Positions 8,452-17,892 of a stretch of DNA of 48,211 nucleotides are shown here, in pieces (positions within the stretch are counted from its first letter, which is position 1; every line of letters begins with the position of its first letter). Both the position numbers and the translations under genes were made by a program. A model generated the notes under the pieces. That model saw nothing but the letters and a program-made list of their open reading frames with translations. It was not told the DNA's origin and searched no databases. Source of the DNA: Nitrososphaerales archaeon (GTDB taxonomy: Archaea > Thermoproteota > Nitrososphaeria > Nitrososphaerales > Gagatemarchaeaceae); contig JASHOZ010000068.1 of NCBI GenBank assembly GCA_030038395.1, positions 1 to 48,211 on the forward strand, in the 5' to 3' direction.

Positions 8452-10605
8452 TTAGGCGTGCCCTTTCCCGCTTGACAGCTGCGAGCGGAGCGTCTCGGGG
8501 TCAGTGGCAGGCAAGTCGCACGTGAGGTTCCTGCAGACGTACGCTGTAGGTCTGACCCCCGGCCGTCGCCCATCTAAGAGGCCGGTGAGTTCGGCGAGCT
8601 CGTTGAAGGGAAGAGTGTGGGCGGGGATGACGACCTTGTCGGGGAGGAAGGGGCGCCACACCTCGCGCATCAGCGGCATTCCACTCTCTCTTGTCTTCGA
8701 AGCCACGACGACCGCGAGCATGCCGTTCGACAGGAGGTCGAACGCGGTCAGCATCGCGGCGTGCCCTCCCGGGTCGCGGTCAATCTCTCCCCCGAATGCT
8801 TTGAGGATGCGCTCCGCGGCGCCTCTGAGCTCCGCCTTCCCCGTGACCTCGGCAAGGCGAGTCAGGACGATGGCCGCCGCCGAGTTTCCCGACGGGATGA
8901 CCCCGTCATGCCCCTCCTTAAGGCGCGCCGGGACGTTCTCCACGGTGAGATACAGCCCGCCCGCCTTCTTGTCCTCGAAGAGGTCCATCATCACGCCCGA
9001 AAGCCTGAGCGCTTCCGAGAGCCACCTTGGCTTTCCCGACGCTTCGAATAGGTCCAGGAGCCCCCCAGCTAGGAAGGCGTAGTCGTCGAGCGTCCCGTCA
9101 AGGGCGGACTCGCCGTCGGCGAATCTTCTCAGGAGCCTCCCGCCCCGTTGGTTCTTGTCGAGCACGAACGCAGCCGCCCGTTCGGCGGCCGCCACGTGCT
9201 TCGGGTTCCCGGCAACAGCACCAACGAATGAGAGCGACGAGATTGCGAGCCCGTTCCAGGAGGTCAGCACCTTGGTATCTGTCGCCGGCCTAGGTCTCTT
9301 TCTACGCTCTTCGTAGAGGGAACTCGTCCATAGCCGCGCTTCGCCGGAGACGGCGTCTCCTTGGAGGGGCTGGCGGAGATGCAGAATCGACCTCCCGTCG
9401 TGGTTCCCGCTACCGGTCACGCCGTAGGCGGCGCAGAACCTTCTCGCGTCCCCCTCCCCGAGCACGTGCTCCACCTCCGAAGGCGTCCATGTGTAGAACG
9501 CCCCTTCGCCCTCGCCGGTGTCAGCGTCCTGCGCGGAGTAGAAACCCCCTTCCTTGTCTCTCATCTCGCCCAGCAGCCATGCGACGCACTCCTCCGCCAC
9601 GTCCAGATATCCGCGCTCGCCCGTGGTCTGGTAGGCTTCGGAGTAGAGTCTCACGAGGAGTGCGTTGTCGTACAGCATCTTCTCAAAGTGCGGCACGAGC
9701 CATGTCCTGTCGGTCGAATAGCGGTGGAAGCCACCGCCTAGGTGGTCCCTGATTCCGCCCATCATCATCCCATCCAGCGTCTTGCGGACGCTCCGGAGCG
9801 CTGTCTCCTTCCCCGTCCTGAAGTAGTATCGAAGAAGGTAGCCCCCGGCGACCGGGAGCGGGAACTTCGGCGGGCCTCCGAACCCCCCCCACTCGGGGTC
9901 GAAGGACGACACCAAGGAGGAGTACCCGTCGTCCAGCAGGCTCGCATCCAGGCGCTGGAGCCCCTTGGGGGCCAACTCCTCAGTTATCGCGCGTGTCAGT
10001 TGGCTGGCGTTGTCTACTACGTCGGCTTTCCTCTCCCGCCACATTTCCGCGACCGTGTCCAGAACCTGTCTGAAGCTGGGCATGCCGTACCTCGGCTCTG
10101 GAGGGAAGTACGTGCCTCCATAGAACGGCTTCAGGTCTGGAGTGAGGAAGACGGAGAGGGGCCAGCCGCCGCTCCCTGTGAGGGCCTGCACGGCCCGCAT
10201 GTAGTAGGCGTCGACCTCGGGCATCTCCTCCCTGTCGACTTTTATCGGGATGAAGTTCTTGTTGATCAGCGCGGAGGTCTTCTCGTCCTCGAACGACTCG
10301 CGGGCGAACTGATGGCACCAGTGGCAGGTCGAATATCCTATGCTGAGGAATATCGGCTTCCCGTCGTTCTTCGCCTTCCGAAACGCCTCCTCCCCCCAAG
10401 GCCTCCACATGACGGGATTGTAGGCGTGCTCCCTCAGGTACGGGCTCTTCTCATTGATCAGCAGGTTGGGCTTGTGGGACAGCTCGGGCCGAAGCGCTCT
10501 CTCGTGTAATTCAACGTTTTCCCTTTGATAATCCTTAACACCCCAACGCGGGGCGAGGGGCCGCAGGGTAGTAGCCGGACTACAGGTTTCCAGATTGCAG
10601 TACAA
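8452..10605 (-). CDS. YyaL/SSP411-type thioredoxin-domain protein (DUF255 family)
   Basis: The protein combines an N-terminal thioredoxin-like domain ([15 protein letters not shown], then the CxxC motif STCHWCHQF with Cys94 and Cys97 counted from TTG 10605, then [11 protein letters not shown] and GGTYFPP) with an alpha/alpha-toroid region of about 450 residues resembling glycan epimerases. This matches bacterial YyaL and human SPATA20. The biochemical role is not settled; a redox or thiol function is inferred. The N-terminus is uncertain. ATG 10686 and TTG 10605 are the only standard in-frame starts before the conserved INEKSPYL block, and both reach into the divergent MFS gene. The AT-rich box at 10522-10537 would start transcription inside the frame, downstream of both. 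Confidence 0.85.
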   Translation of the reverse strand: MYCNLETCSPATTLRPLAPRWGVKDYQRENVELHERALRPELSHKPNLLINEKSPYLREHAYNPVMWRPWGEEAFRKAKNDGKPIFLSIGYSTCHWCHQFARESFEDEKTSALINKNFIPIKVDREEMPEVDAYYMRAVQALTGSGGWPLSVFLTPDLKPFYGGTYFPPEPRYGMPSFRQVLDTVAEMWRERKADVVDNASQLTRAITEELAPKGLQRLDASLLDDGYSSLVSSFDPEWGGFGGPPKFPLPVAGGYLLRYYFRTGKETALRSVRKTLDGMMMGGIRDHLGGGFHRYSTDRTWLVPHFEKMLYDNALLVRLYSEAYQTTGERGYLDVAEECVAWLLGEMRDKEGGFYSAQDADTGEGEGAFYTWTPSEVEHVLGEGDARRFCAAYGVTGSGNHDGRSILHLRQPLQGDAVSGEARLWTSSLYEERRKRPRPATDTKVLTSWNGLAISSLSFVGAVAGNPKHVAAAERAAAFVLDKNQRGGRLLRRFADGESALDGTLDDYAFLAGGLLDLFEASGKPRWLSEALRLSGVMMDLFEDKKAGGLYLTVENVPARLKEGHDGVIPSGNSAAAIVLTRLAEVTGKAELRGAAERILKAFGGEIDRDPGGHAAMLTAFDLLSNGMLAVVVASKTRESGMPLMREVWRPFLPDKVVIPAHTLPFNELAELTGLLDGRRPGVRPTAYVCRNLTCDLPATDPETLRSQLSSGKGHA
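10522..10537. promoter_or_regulatory. AT-rich bidirectional promoter region
   Basis: The block CTTTGATAATCCTTAA is the only AT-rich stretch between the divergent YyaL-like and MFS genes, and it can be read as a TATA box in either direction. Downstream transcription would start near 10554 on the plus strand and near 10500-10507 on the minus strand. Confidence 0.4.
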
Positions 10606-12073
10606 GTGGACTGTCCTAACGGTGACGACTGTCGGCGTGCTGATGAGCGGGATCGACGGGAGAATAGTGATCGTCGGCCTCCCCACGGTCGCTGCCGCCC
10701 TTCACGCAGACGCTGAGCAGGCGATATGGTTCACGCAGGCCTACACGATAGGGAGCACCGTGGCGCTCCTGTTCATCGGGAGGGTGAGCGACATGTTCGG
10801 ACGGGTGAAGGTCTACTCGATCGGGTTCACGATATTCACGGTCGGCTCCCTCTTCACAGCCATATCAGGGGACCCGAATGCCTTCATTGCGGCAAGAATC
10901 TTCCAAGGCCTAGGCTCGGCCGCGCTCTTCGCGAACAGCGCTGCAATCATAACCGACGCCTTTCCATCCGGCCAGCTCGGCACCGCCTTGGGGATCAACC
11001 AGATCGCGTTCAGGGCGGGCGCAATCGGCGGACTCACACTGAGCGGGCTCATACTGGCAGTGTTAGACTGGAGGTACCTCTTCTTCATCAACATACCCGT
11101 GGGGCTCTTCGGGACGGCCTGGGCCTACAGGCGCCTGCACGAGATTGGAAAGCCTGAGCGGACGGCCCCTATGGACTGGCTCGGATTCGGAAGCTTCACG
11201 GTCTTCATCTCTACGCTCCTCTTGGCTCTTACGTTCGCAGCGTACGGGTTCGCGGAGTACTGGGTGGCAGGCGTCCTCGCTGTCGTCTCCGCGGTCTCGC
11301 TCGCCCTCTTCGTCCACGTGGAGCGCCGGATCGAATACCCTCTCCTCGATCTGCGCCTGCTGGGAATCCACGAATTCACCGGCGGTTCGCTCGCGCAGAT
11401 GATCAACTCGATCGCGTGGGGGGCGTTCTTGCTGGTGATTAGCCTCTACCTGCAGCTCGTAAACGGGTACTCGCCGCTCCAAGCGGGGCTCGCGCTGCTC
11501 CCCTTCGACTTCGCTTTTCTCCTCGTCGGTCCGGTCAGCGGCCGCCTCTCCGACAAGTACGGTCCGCTCCCATTCACCACGGCAGGGCTAGTCGTCATAA
11601 CCGCCTCCCTGTTCCTCTTCTCCCAGGCAGCAGTTAGCGCTCCATACTCGACCATAGCCGTCCTCTTGGTCCTCGGCGGTGCAGGGACAGGGCTCTTCGC
11701 CTCCCCGAACATGAGCTCGATCATGGGCTCCGTTCCGGCGAAGCGGCGCGCCGTGGCGTCGGCGCTCAGGGCGACATTCTTCAACGTGGGCTACACGATC
11801 AGCGTCAACGCCGTCATCCTCCTCATGACGCTCCGCGTCCCTTACTCCCTTATCAGCAACGTGATATCCTCGATAAACCCGTCGACCCTCTCTCTCTCCG
11901 TGCGGATTGCATTCGCGAGCGGGCTGCACTTCGTCTACCTTGTCCTCGCCTGCGTAAACATCGTGGCGCTGATTCCGTCGCTGCTGCGGGGACGGAGAAT
12001 ACCGCTCGAGGCTGACCAGCCGGGTGATTCAGATTCAAATAGAGCCGCTGAAGCCGCACTTCTGACCCACTAG
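10595..12073 (+). CDS. MFS transporter, DHA2-like (14 membrane segments)
   Basis: The 492-residue membrane protein has the signature of the DHA2 drug/H+ antiporter group: motif [17 protein letters not shown], the TM1 region [17 protein letters not shown] (usually LDxTIVNVALP), and motif C-like [18 protein letters not shown] followed by [13 protein letters not shown]. It probably exports drugs or metabolites; the substrate is unknown. The start is TTG 10595. A Gly-Arg pair (DGR) replaces the usual Asp-x-Thr in TM1. The stop lies 1 nt before the aconitase start, so the two are likely co-transcribed, an unexpected pairing. Confidence 0.87.
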   Translation: MQYKWTVLTVTTVGVLMSGIDGRIVIVGLPTVAAALHADAEQAIWFTQAYTIGSTVALLFIGRVSDMFGRVKVYSIGFTIFTVGSLFTAISGDPNAFIAARIFQGLGSAALFANSAAIITDAFPSGQLGTALGINQIAFRAGAIGGLTLSGLILAVLDWRYLFFINIPVGLFGTAWAYRRLHEIGKPERTAPMDWLGFGSFTVFISTLLLALTFAAYGFAEYWVAGVLAVVSAVSLALFVHVERRIEYPLLDLRLLGIHEFTGGSLAQMINSIAWGAFLLVISLYLQLVNGYSPLQAGLALLPFDFAFLLVGPVSGRLSDKYGPLPFTTAGLVVITASLFLFSQAAVSAPYSTIAVLLVLGGAGTGLFASPNMSSIMGSVPAKRRAVASALRATFFNVGYTISVNAVILLMTLRVPYSLISNVISSINPSTLSLSVRIAFASGLHFVYLVLACVNIVALIPSLLRGRRIPLEADQPGDSDSNRAAEAALLTH

Positions 12074-12074
12074 G

Positions 12075-14768
12075 TTGCCCTTAGAGAACCTTGAGCAGAT
12101 CTGCGAGACGATTGACACGCCTTCCGGGAAGGCTCGCGCCTTCAATGTCACGAAGCTGCACGACATCGGATATGACGTCGGTCGGCTCCCGTTTTCTATT
12201 CGCGTGCTCATAGAGAACGCCGCGAGGCACTCGGGGTCGGTCCCAGGAGCGCTTGAAGCTGCCCACGACCTCGCGAAGTGGCCGACATCGGTAGGAAACG
12301 AGACGCCTTTCATGCCGTACCGGGTGCTTCTGCAAGACTACACTGGGGTTCCCTTGATCGTCGACCTGGCCGGAATGCGCGACGCGGCGAAGCGGGCCGG
12401 CTCCGACCCCGCGCGCGTCAACTCGACAGTGCCGGTCGACCTTGTGATCGACCACTCCGTCCAGGTGGACGCATGGGGCGACCCGATGGCGTTCTCAGTC
12501 AACCTGGAGAAGGAGTACGAGCGTAACTCCGAGCGCTACTCCCTGCTGAAGTGGGCCCAGGCGTCGTTCCGCGGGCTCAGGGTCTTCCCCCCGGGAAAAG
12601 GAATCTGTCACCAGGTCAACCTGGAGTATCTCTCACGCGTCGTTGCTACCTCCGAGTCGGGAGGGACCCTGTACGCGTTCCCGGACACCCTAGTAGGGAC
12701 CGACTCGCACACTACGATGGTCAACGGACTCGGGTGCCTCGGGTGGGGAGTGGGTGGAATAGAGGCGGAAGCGGTCATGCTGGGCCAGCCCTACCACATG
12801 CCGATCCCCAGGGTGCTGGGTGTCAAGTTCACGGGCTCGTTGCGCGAGGGAGTCACCCCGACGGACCTCGTACTGGCAGTCACGGAGCGGCTACGGGAGA
12901 AGAACGTTGTCGGCTCGTTCGTTGAGTACTTCGGCGAAGGCTACGGCGAGCTCAGCGTGCCCGACCGGGCGACGATCGGGAACATGTCGCCCGAGTATGG
13001 TGCGACGGCCGGCTTCTGTCCCGTGGACAGTTCGACGATAAAGTACCTGGTCGCGACGTCCCGCCCCCGAGAAGACGTCGACCTCGTGGAGCGGTACGCC
13101 AAGAGGTTCGGGTTCTTCATCGGGGACGAGGAACCAAGATACTCCGAAGTGTTGACGATCGACTTGGACGGAGTGGAGTCGTCGATCGCAGGGCCAAGAA
13201 ACCCCGAGGAGAGACACACCCTGCAGTCAGTCCCCACGTTCTCTCGCACGCTATTCGCTCAGCACACTCCGGCCGGCGTGCCTGCGGCTGAGACTGTTGC
13301 AAACGCACATGGTAGCGCGCTCATCTTGCAGGGGGGCGGCGAAGCAAGAGGTGCCCTCTCAGACGGAAGCGTCGTCATAGCGGCTATCACGAGCTGCACG
13401 AACACCTCGAACCCGACTGTGATGATTGGCGCGGGACTCCTGGCGAGGAACGCGTCCGCGGCCGGGCTGAGAGTCAAGCCTTGGGTCAAGCCCAGCCTGG
13501 CGCCAGGGTCCAGGGTCGTCACCGACTACCTCCAGAACTCGGGACTCCTGCCTCGTCTGGACGGGCTGGGCTTCAGGCTGGTCGGGTACGGCTGCACTAC
13601 CTGCATCGGGAACAGCGGCCCTCTCTCTCCGGAGATAGAAGCTACAATCTCGGCAGGGAAGGTCTACGCCGTGGCGGTTCTCTCTGGGAACAGGAACTTC
13701 GACGGAAGGATACACCCTCTGGTGAGGGGCGCATTCCTCATGTCCCCGATGCTTGTCGTCGCCTATGCCCTCGCCGGGCGGATCGACTTCGACTTCGCCT
13801 CTGCCCCGCTCGGAACCTCCTCAGATGGGCGCCCTATCTTCCTCCGCGACATCTGGCCATCGCTTCGAGAGATAAAGCAGGTGGTGGAGAAGTCCATCTC
13901 GCCGTCCCTCTACGCGGGGCGCTACAGTGACGCCATGAAGGGGGACGAGAACTGGGAGTCCCTCCCCTCGAAGTTGGGGGACGTTTACGCGTGGGAAAAG
14001 GGCTCGACGTACATCCGCAGGCCTCCCTGGTTCGACGCCGGGTACGTCGTAGGGGCGACTGACATCGTCGGAGCCCGGGCTCTCGCCGTGCTTGGGGACA
14101 AAGTGACGACCGACCACATCTCGCCCGCGGGCACAATCCCGGTTGACAGTCCCGCGGGGAAGTATCTGACTGGCCGCGGCGTTGACTTGCTGCACCTCTC
14201 CACATACGGGAGCAGGCGCGGAAACGACGAGGTCATGACGAGGGGGGGCTTCGCTAACATCAGGCTGAGAAACTCCCTCGTCGAGGGCAAGGAGGGCGGT
14301 TTCACCGCTCACCTGCCTGACGGGGAGGTCATGACAATCTACGACGCGGCCGTGAGGTATGCCGCGGAGAAGGTCCCCCTGGTAGTCCTCGCAGGGAAGC
14401 AGTACGGTGCGGGGAGCTCCCGGGACTGGGCGGCCAAGGCGCCGAAACTTCTCGGGGTCAGGGCGGTCATAGTCGAAGACTTCGAGCGGATTCATCGTAG
14501 CAACCTCGTCTCTATGGGTGTCATCCCGCTGCAGTTCCGAGAGGGCGAGAGCGTCCGCTCACTCGGTCTTACGGGCAGAGAGTCGTTCGACATATCGGGG
14601 ATCAAACGGATGACGGCGCCGCGCCAGAACGTCCATGTCACTGCGAAAGGGGAGCGGGGAGAGGTCAGCTTCCAGGCGGTGTGTCGCGTCGACAACCAGA
14701 CCGAGCTCGGGTACGTCCGCGATGGAGGGGTCCTCCCGTACGTCCTCTCCCGGCTGCCCGACCGTTAG
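12075..14768 (+). CDS. acnA: Aconitate hydratase A
   Basis: The 897-residue protein matches the AcnA/IRP1 family in length and motifs. The [4Fe-4S] ligands are Cys441 (TSCTNTSNP) and Cys507/Cys510 (GYGCTTCIG). Other blocks include TDSHTTMVNGLG, KVTTDHISPAG and the swivelling-domain GAGSSRDWAAK. It interconverts citrate and isocitrate in the TCA cycle. The start is TTG 12075, directly after the MFS stop, and there is no separate TATA box. The region 13380-13700 is complete, so the iron-sulfur site is intact and the enzyme should be active. Confidence 0.97.
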   Translation: MPLENLEQICETIDTPSGKARAFNVTKLHDIGYDVGRLPFSIRVLIENAARHSGSVPGALEAAHDLAKWPTSVGNETPFMPYRVLLQDYTGVPLIVDLAGMRDAAKRAGSDPARVNSTVPVDLVIDHSVQVDAWGDPMAFSVNLEKEYERNSERYSLLKWAQASFRGLRVFPPGKGICHQVNLEYLSRVVATSESGGTLYAFPDTLVGTDSHTTMVNGLGCLGWGVGGIEAEAVMLGQPYHMPIPRVLGVKFTGSLREGVTPTDLVLAVTERLREKNVVGSFVEYFGEGYGELSVPDRATIGNMSPEYGATAGFCPVDSSTIKYLVATSRPREDVDLVERYAKRFGFFIGDEEPRYSEVLTIDLDGVESSIAGPRNPEERHTLQSVPTFSRTLFAQHTPAGVPAAETVANAHGSALILQGGGEARGALSDGSVVIAAITSCTNTSNPTVMIGAGLLARNASAAGLRVKPWVKPSLAPGSRVVTDYLQNSGLLPRLDGLGFRLVGYGCTTCIGNSGPLSPEIEATISAGKVYAVAVLSGNRNFDGRIHPLVRGAFLMSPMLVVAYALAGRIDFDFASAPLGTSSDGRPIFLRDIWPSLREIKQVVEKSISPSLYAGRYSDAMKGDENWESLPSKLGDVYAWEKGSTYIRRPPWFDAGYVVGATDIVGARALAVLGDKVTTDHISPAGTIPVDSPAGKYLTGRGVDLLHLSTYGSRRGNDEVMTRGGFANIRLRNSLVEGKEGGFTAHLPDGEVMTIYDAAVRYAAEKVPLVVLAGKQYGAGSSRDWAAKAPKLLGVRAVIVEDFERIHRSNLVSMGVIPLQFREGESVRSLGLTGRESFDISGIKRMTAPRQNVHVTAKGERGEVSFQAVCRVDNQTELGYVRDGGVLPYVLSRLPDR

Positions 14769-15066
14769 CCGGCAGGTCCCGCCGCTTCGGAGGGTGGACG
14801 AGGGATAGACTGCAGCTGAGCAGTCTAGTCGCTGCTCACTTGGGAGACTTTGGTTCGACGCCTAGGAGTTGCGTCCTCTTCGTGTTTCAGAGTGAAGCGC
14901 ATTGAAGTCTCTGCACAGTCAAGTACTAGACGCATCGGCCGCTCGACGTCACGTGTCCAGAGATGTGCATTACGCTTAGCATTGCTACTGTCGGCTATGG
15001 AAGGCGTCTTTCGCACCCGCCTCCGACGGTGCTGACCGTCGCGGCCGATGCAGGAGGCGGTCGATA
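14769..15066. other. Intergenic region without recognisable genes
   Basis: I see no convincing coding frame, tRNA or hairpin in this stretch of 298 bases between aconitase and the beta-propeller pseudogene. Short frames on both strands lack a plausible start and coding character. Confidence 0.5.
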
Positions 15067-15598
15067 GTGCGCATCGCCTCCGGGAAGGCCACTCTTGTAG
15101 TTACTGTCGCCCTGATGTTCGTAGTCCTCGTTACGCTGTCATCCCCGCTGGCGCACGCGCAGACAGTCGTCGCTGAAATCACCGTAGGAGCGGGGGCTCG
15201 CAGTGCAGCCTATGACCCTCACACGGGGGAGATTTTCGTTCCCAACAACTCGGGCGACTCGGTCTCAGTCATCTCGGGCTCAACCGTCGCTGCGACGGTA
15301 AACGGTTTTGACGATCCACGCGGCCTCGTGTACGACTCTGGGACCAAGAGGTCTTAGTCACGAACAACGGCGACGGAAGTCCTGGTCATCGCTGACTCGA
15401 GCAACACAGTGACCCATACAATCACGGTCGGGACAGACCCGTACGGCGGAGCGTACGACCCGGCGCTGGACGAGATCTTCGAGGTGAACGAGGGGAGCAA
15501 CTCGATCTGTGATATCCGACTCGAGCAACACGGTCACTGCGACGATAATTGGGACCGGGGCCGACGCGGATCCGGCAATACTCCAAGAGGTCGGCTAG
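15067..15598 (+). pseudogene. Decayed YVTN beta-propeller surface protein
   Basis: It begins with a good signal peptide (basic start, LVVTVALMFVVLVTLSSPLA, then HAQ) followed by propeller repeats: SAAYDPHTGEIFVPNNSGDS, then VLVTNNGDG, then GGAYDPALDEIFEVNEGSNS, then VISDSSNTVTATIIGTG. These repeats fall in different frames. Three indels are needed to restore reading: near 15346 (a base missing after ACCAAG), near 15380 (around GGAAGTCC) and near 15510 (around AACTCGATC). The restored frame then stops at TAG 15596-15598, after only about 2.5 blades, whereas YVTN proteins normally have at least seven. It is therefore both frameshifted and truncated. Intact relatives are secreted or cell-surface proteins. 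Confidence 0.8.
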
Positions 15599-15625
15599 AC
15601 TTCCGGCCGTGGCCGAACCCAATGC

Positions 15626-15632
15626 TTTAAAA
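15626..15632 (+). promoter_or_regulatory. TATA box of ilvE
   Basis: TTTAAAA is centred 27 nt upstream of the GTG start at 15656, an ideal leaderless arrangement. Confidence 0.6.
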
Positions 15633-15655
15633 TCATCACGAGTCTCGCCGAAATC

Positions 15656-16570
15656 GTGGAGAAGGAACTCCTCGTATACGTGAACGGTCGATTCACCGAG
15701 AAGTCGAAGGCTGTCGTCTCCGTCTTCGACCATGGCCTTCTCTACGGCGACGGCGTATTCGAGGGGATAAGGGTCTACAACGGCAGAGTGTTCAGGCTGG
15801 AAGATCACATTGACCGACTGTTCGACTCTGCCAAGAGCATCGGTCTGAGGATGCCCCTGGGGAAACGGGGAATGACTGAAGCCGTGCTCGACACTCTTCG
15901 GAAGAACCGCCTCCAGGACGCCTACGTGAGGCTCGTGGTCACGAGGGGGACCGGCGACCTCGGCGTCAACCCTGCGCTGTGCAAGGATGCCACGGTCATC
16001 ATAATCGCCGAACCCATGGCCTCGGCGCTCGGGCCAAGAGAGCCCAGGACGGTCAAGCTCGTGATGTCGTCTGTGCGGAGAGACTCTGTGGCGGGGACGT
16101 CTCACGAGATAAAGTCGCTGAATTACCTGAACAGCATTCTGGCAAAACTGGAAGCGAACAACGCGGGGGCCGACGACGCAATCATGCTCGACCAACGGGG
16201 CTTCGTGTCCGAGGCGAGCGTGGCCAACGTGTTCCTGGTGAAGGGCGGCAAGGTCTCGACGCCGTCATCTGCGGCAGGCATACTCCATGGCATCACCAGA
16301 GCCAGGGTCATCTCTATCTGTCATGACAACGGGATTGAAGTCCTGGAGCGCGACGTCACTCCTTTCGAGCTCATCACCGCTGACGAGGTGTTCCTCGCAG
16401 GAACGAAGTCCGAGATTCTCGCTGTGGGCACCATCGGCGGCACAAAGATCGGAGCCGGTGGCGTCGGCTCGGTGACGAGGACGCTGTACAGGGAATTCGG
16501 AAGGGTCGTCCTGAGGCGCGAAGAGGGCACGCCGGTCTACGAGGAAGAGCGGGTCAAGGCCGGGCAGTAG
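15656..16570 (+). CDS. ilvE: Branched-chain amino acid aminotransferase
   Basis: The 304-residue protein is a fold-type IV PLP enzyme. Motifs include VFDHGLLYGDGVFEGIRVY near the N-terminus, the PLP lysine K153 in HEIKSLNYLNS, and GFVSEASVANVFLVKGGKV followed by GITRARV, which bind the cofactor phosphate. It makes leucine, isoleucine and valine from their 2-oxo acids using glutamate. The start is GTG 15656, leaderless from the TATA box at 15626-15632. It stands alone; no other ilv or leu genes are in the window. A D-amino-acid aminotransferase is a less likely alternative because the GDGVFEGIR block is typical of IlvE. Confidence 0.92.
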   Translation: MEKELLVYVNGRFTEKSKAVVSVFDHGLLYGDGVFEGIRVYNGRVFRLEDHIDRLFDSAKSIGLRMPLGKRGMTEAVLDTLRKNRLQDAYVRLVVTRGTGDLGVNPALCKDATVIIIAEPMASALGPREPRTVKLVMSSVRRDSVAGTSHEIKSLNYLNSILAKLEANNAGADDAIMLDQRGFVSEASVANVFLVKGGKVSTPSSAAGILHGITRARVISICHDNGIEVLERDVTPFELITADEVFLAGTKSEILAVGTIGGTKIGAGGVGSVTRTLYREFGRVVLRREEGTPVYEEERVKAGQ

Positions 16571-17021
16571 AAGCGTCGCTTCGCGGCCGACAGCTCTCAA
16601 TCCCCAGAAAGCCGTCGTGGTCAGTATAGCCCAACCCGGGGGAACTCCTTCAATTGCATCACCCCCCTCAATAGGGACTTCCAGACGAACCACGGAGATG
16701 AGTACGTCTATGTCGCGGAGCCTGCCATCAGACGAGGACTCGCAGTGACAGCATGTAGAGCACTAGCGCAGTTCTCTGACGGCGAGAAGGTGGTGGGGAA
16801 CCCCCAGACGCCAGACTCACCGATAGTCGAGGACCTCCAAATCCTCCACAACTACGTCAGGCCAACTAGGGCCTCGACGGGACGACCCCTCGGAGGCGGT
16901 AGGCGTGAACGTCGAATGCGGCGACGGATCGATGGCGCTCACTCAATGCGGCCCGTGAACGTCATCCCTAGCCGGAGTCACACTCATAAGGCGTGAACAT
17001 GGACGGATTCCCTGGCCGCTC
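16571..17021. other. Intergenic region with an open but unconvincing frame
   Basis: The ilvE frame stays open after its stop from 16571 to 16996 (about 141 codons), but its translation is low-complexity, Arg/Pro-rich and has no early start codon, so I do not call a gene. No tRNA or strong hairpin is seen. A TATA-like CTCATAAGG at about 16984-16992 may serve the transporter starting at 17022. Confidence 0.45.
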
Positions 17022-17786
17022 ATGTCCTTCTCGCCTCTGCCGTGTGAGTCGTGCGGTTGCGTGGAGACGTCCTGCGAAGATTGTTCCATCCCCGAGTCCT
17101 GCTCGAACTGCGCAGGCTGTTGCTGCCCTGCTCCCCATGTTGCTTGGAGGATGGGGAGGCTGAGCCGCGCCATCTCCATAGAATATCTCAGTTCTCTCTG
17201 GATGTCAGTCGAAGCGGTAGGCTCAATTGTCGCGGGAGTTCTAGCGGGGAGCCTAGCGCTTCTGGCCTTCGGAGGCGACAGTGTTGTCGAACTGCTTTCG
17301 GCCTTCGTCGTGTTCGGCCACCTCAGAGAGGACGTGACAGGCGCTTCAGGGCTAGGGCGGCGAACCGCTCTGACGACAACGCTCATGCTCTTCGCTCTGG
17401 TTCCCGTGATAGGACTAGGGGCAGTCTACTCCTTCACATCGGGGGTGAGGCCCGACAGCTCGCTTCTCGGCGTTTCCATAGCGGTCAGCGCAGTCGCCAT
17501 CATGCCCTACCTGTGGCTTGAGAAGCGGAGGATAGGAAGGGAGACGAGGTGTCTCCCGCTGTCCATCGATGCGGTGGAGTCGGCGACCTGCTTCTTCATG
17601 TCTCTGGCGTTACTGGCGGGACTGCTCTCGGAATACCTCTTCGGCCTCTGGTGGGCTGACTACGTCGCCACTGCCGCCATACTCGCATTCGTTGCGAGAG
17701 AAGGATTGGAGTCTTATCGTGAACTCGAGGAGGGTCGCCCGACAGTTGGCACTCAGACGACCCTGCCCGATGACCAAATGACCTGA
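17022..17786 (+). CDS. CDF-like cation transporter with Cys-rich N-terminal domain
   Basis: Residues 1-36 hold ten cysteines (positions 8, 11, 13, 18, 21, 27, 30, 33, 34 and 35), mostly as CxxC/CxC pairs. From residue 45 on, the protein resembles the short cation-diffusion-facilitator-like family: MSVEAVGSIVAGVLAGSLAL, GGDSVVELLSA with an Asp-x-x-x-Glu pair, and a second acidic pair in SIDAVESAT. Five to six membrane segments are predicted. Such proteins move Zn2+ or related divalent metals across the membrane. The cysteine cluster could bind Zn, Cu or Fe-S and act as a metal sensor; this is inference. The C-terminal cytoplasmic domain of true CDF exporters is absent. Confidence 0.72.
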   Translation: MSFSPLPCESCGCVETSCEDCSIPESCSNCAGCCCPAPHVAWRMGRLSRAISIEYLSSLWMSVEAVGSIVAGVLAGSLALLAFGGDSVVELLSAFVVFGHLREDVTGASGLGRRTALTTTLMLFALVPVIGLGAVYSFTSGVRPDSSLLGVSIAVSAVAIMPYLWLEKRRIGRETRCLPLSIDAVESATCFFMSLALLAGLLSEYLFGLWWADYVATAAILAFVAREGLESYRELEEGRPTVGTQTTLPDDQMT

Positions 17787-17805
17787 CAGAGATCTCCTCC
17801 GAGAA

Positions 17806-17813
17806 TTTAAATA
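17806..17813 (+). promoter_or_regulatory. TATA box of the RNA polymerase operon
   Basis: TTTAAATA is a consensus archaeal TATA box. The predicted transcript starts near 17837 in a pyrimidine-rich stretch (CTTCTTTTTGGG) and, unlike many genes here, carries a leader of roughly 45-55 nt before rpoH. Within it, CAGCTA (17864-17869) could pair with TAGCTG (17900-17905), competing with a local hairpin GGCAG/CTGCC (17892-17907). Confidence 0.65.
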
Positions 17814-17892
17814 CGAGTCGGAAACCGCTTCTTTTTGGGCCCTGCGCATTGTATTGTGCACGTCAGCTAGTATTTTCTGTAAATGGGGGTAG

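Noticed and set aside
16571-16996. About 141 open codons in the ilvE frame after its stop
   Set aside because: No early start codon, Arg/Pro-rich low-complexity translation, and such lengths arise by chance at this GC content.
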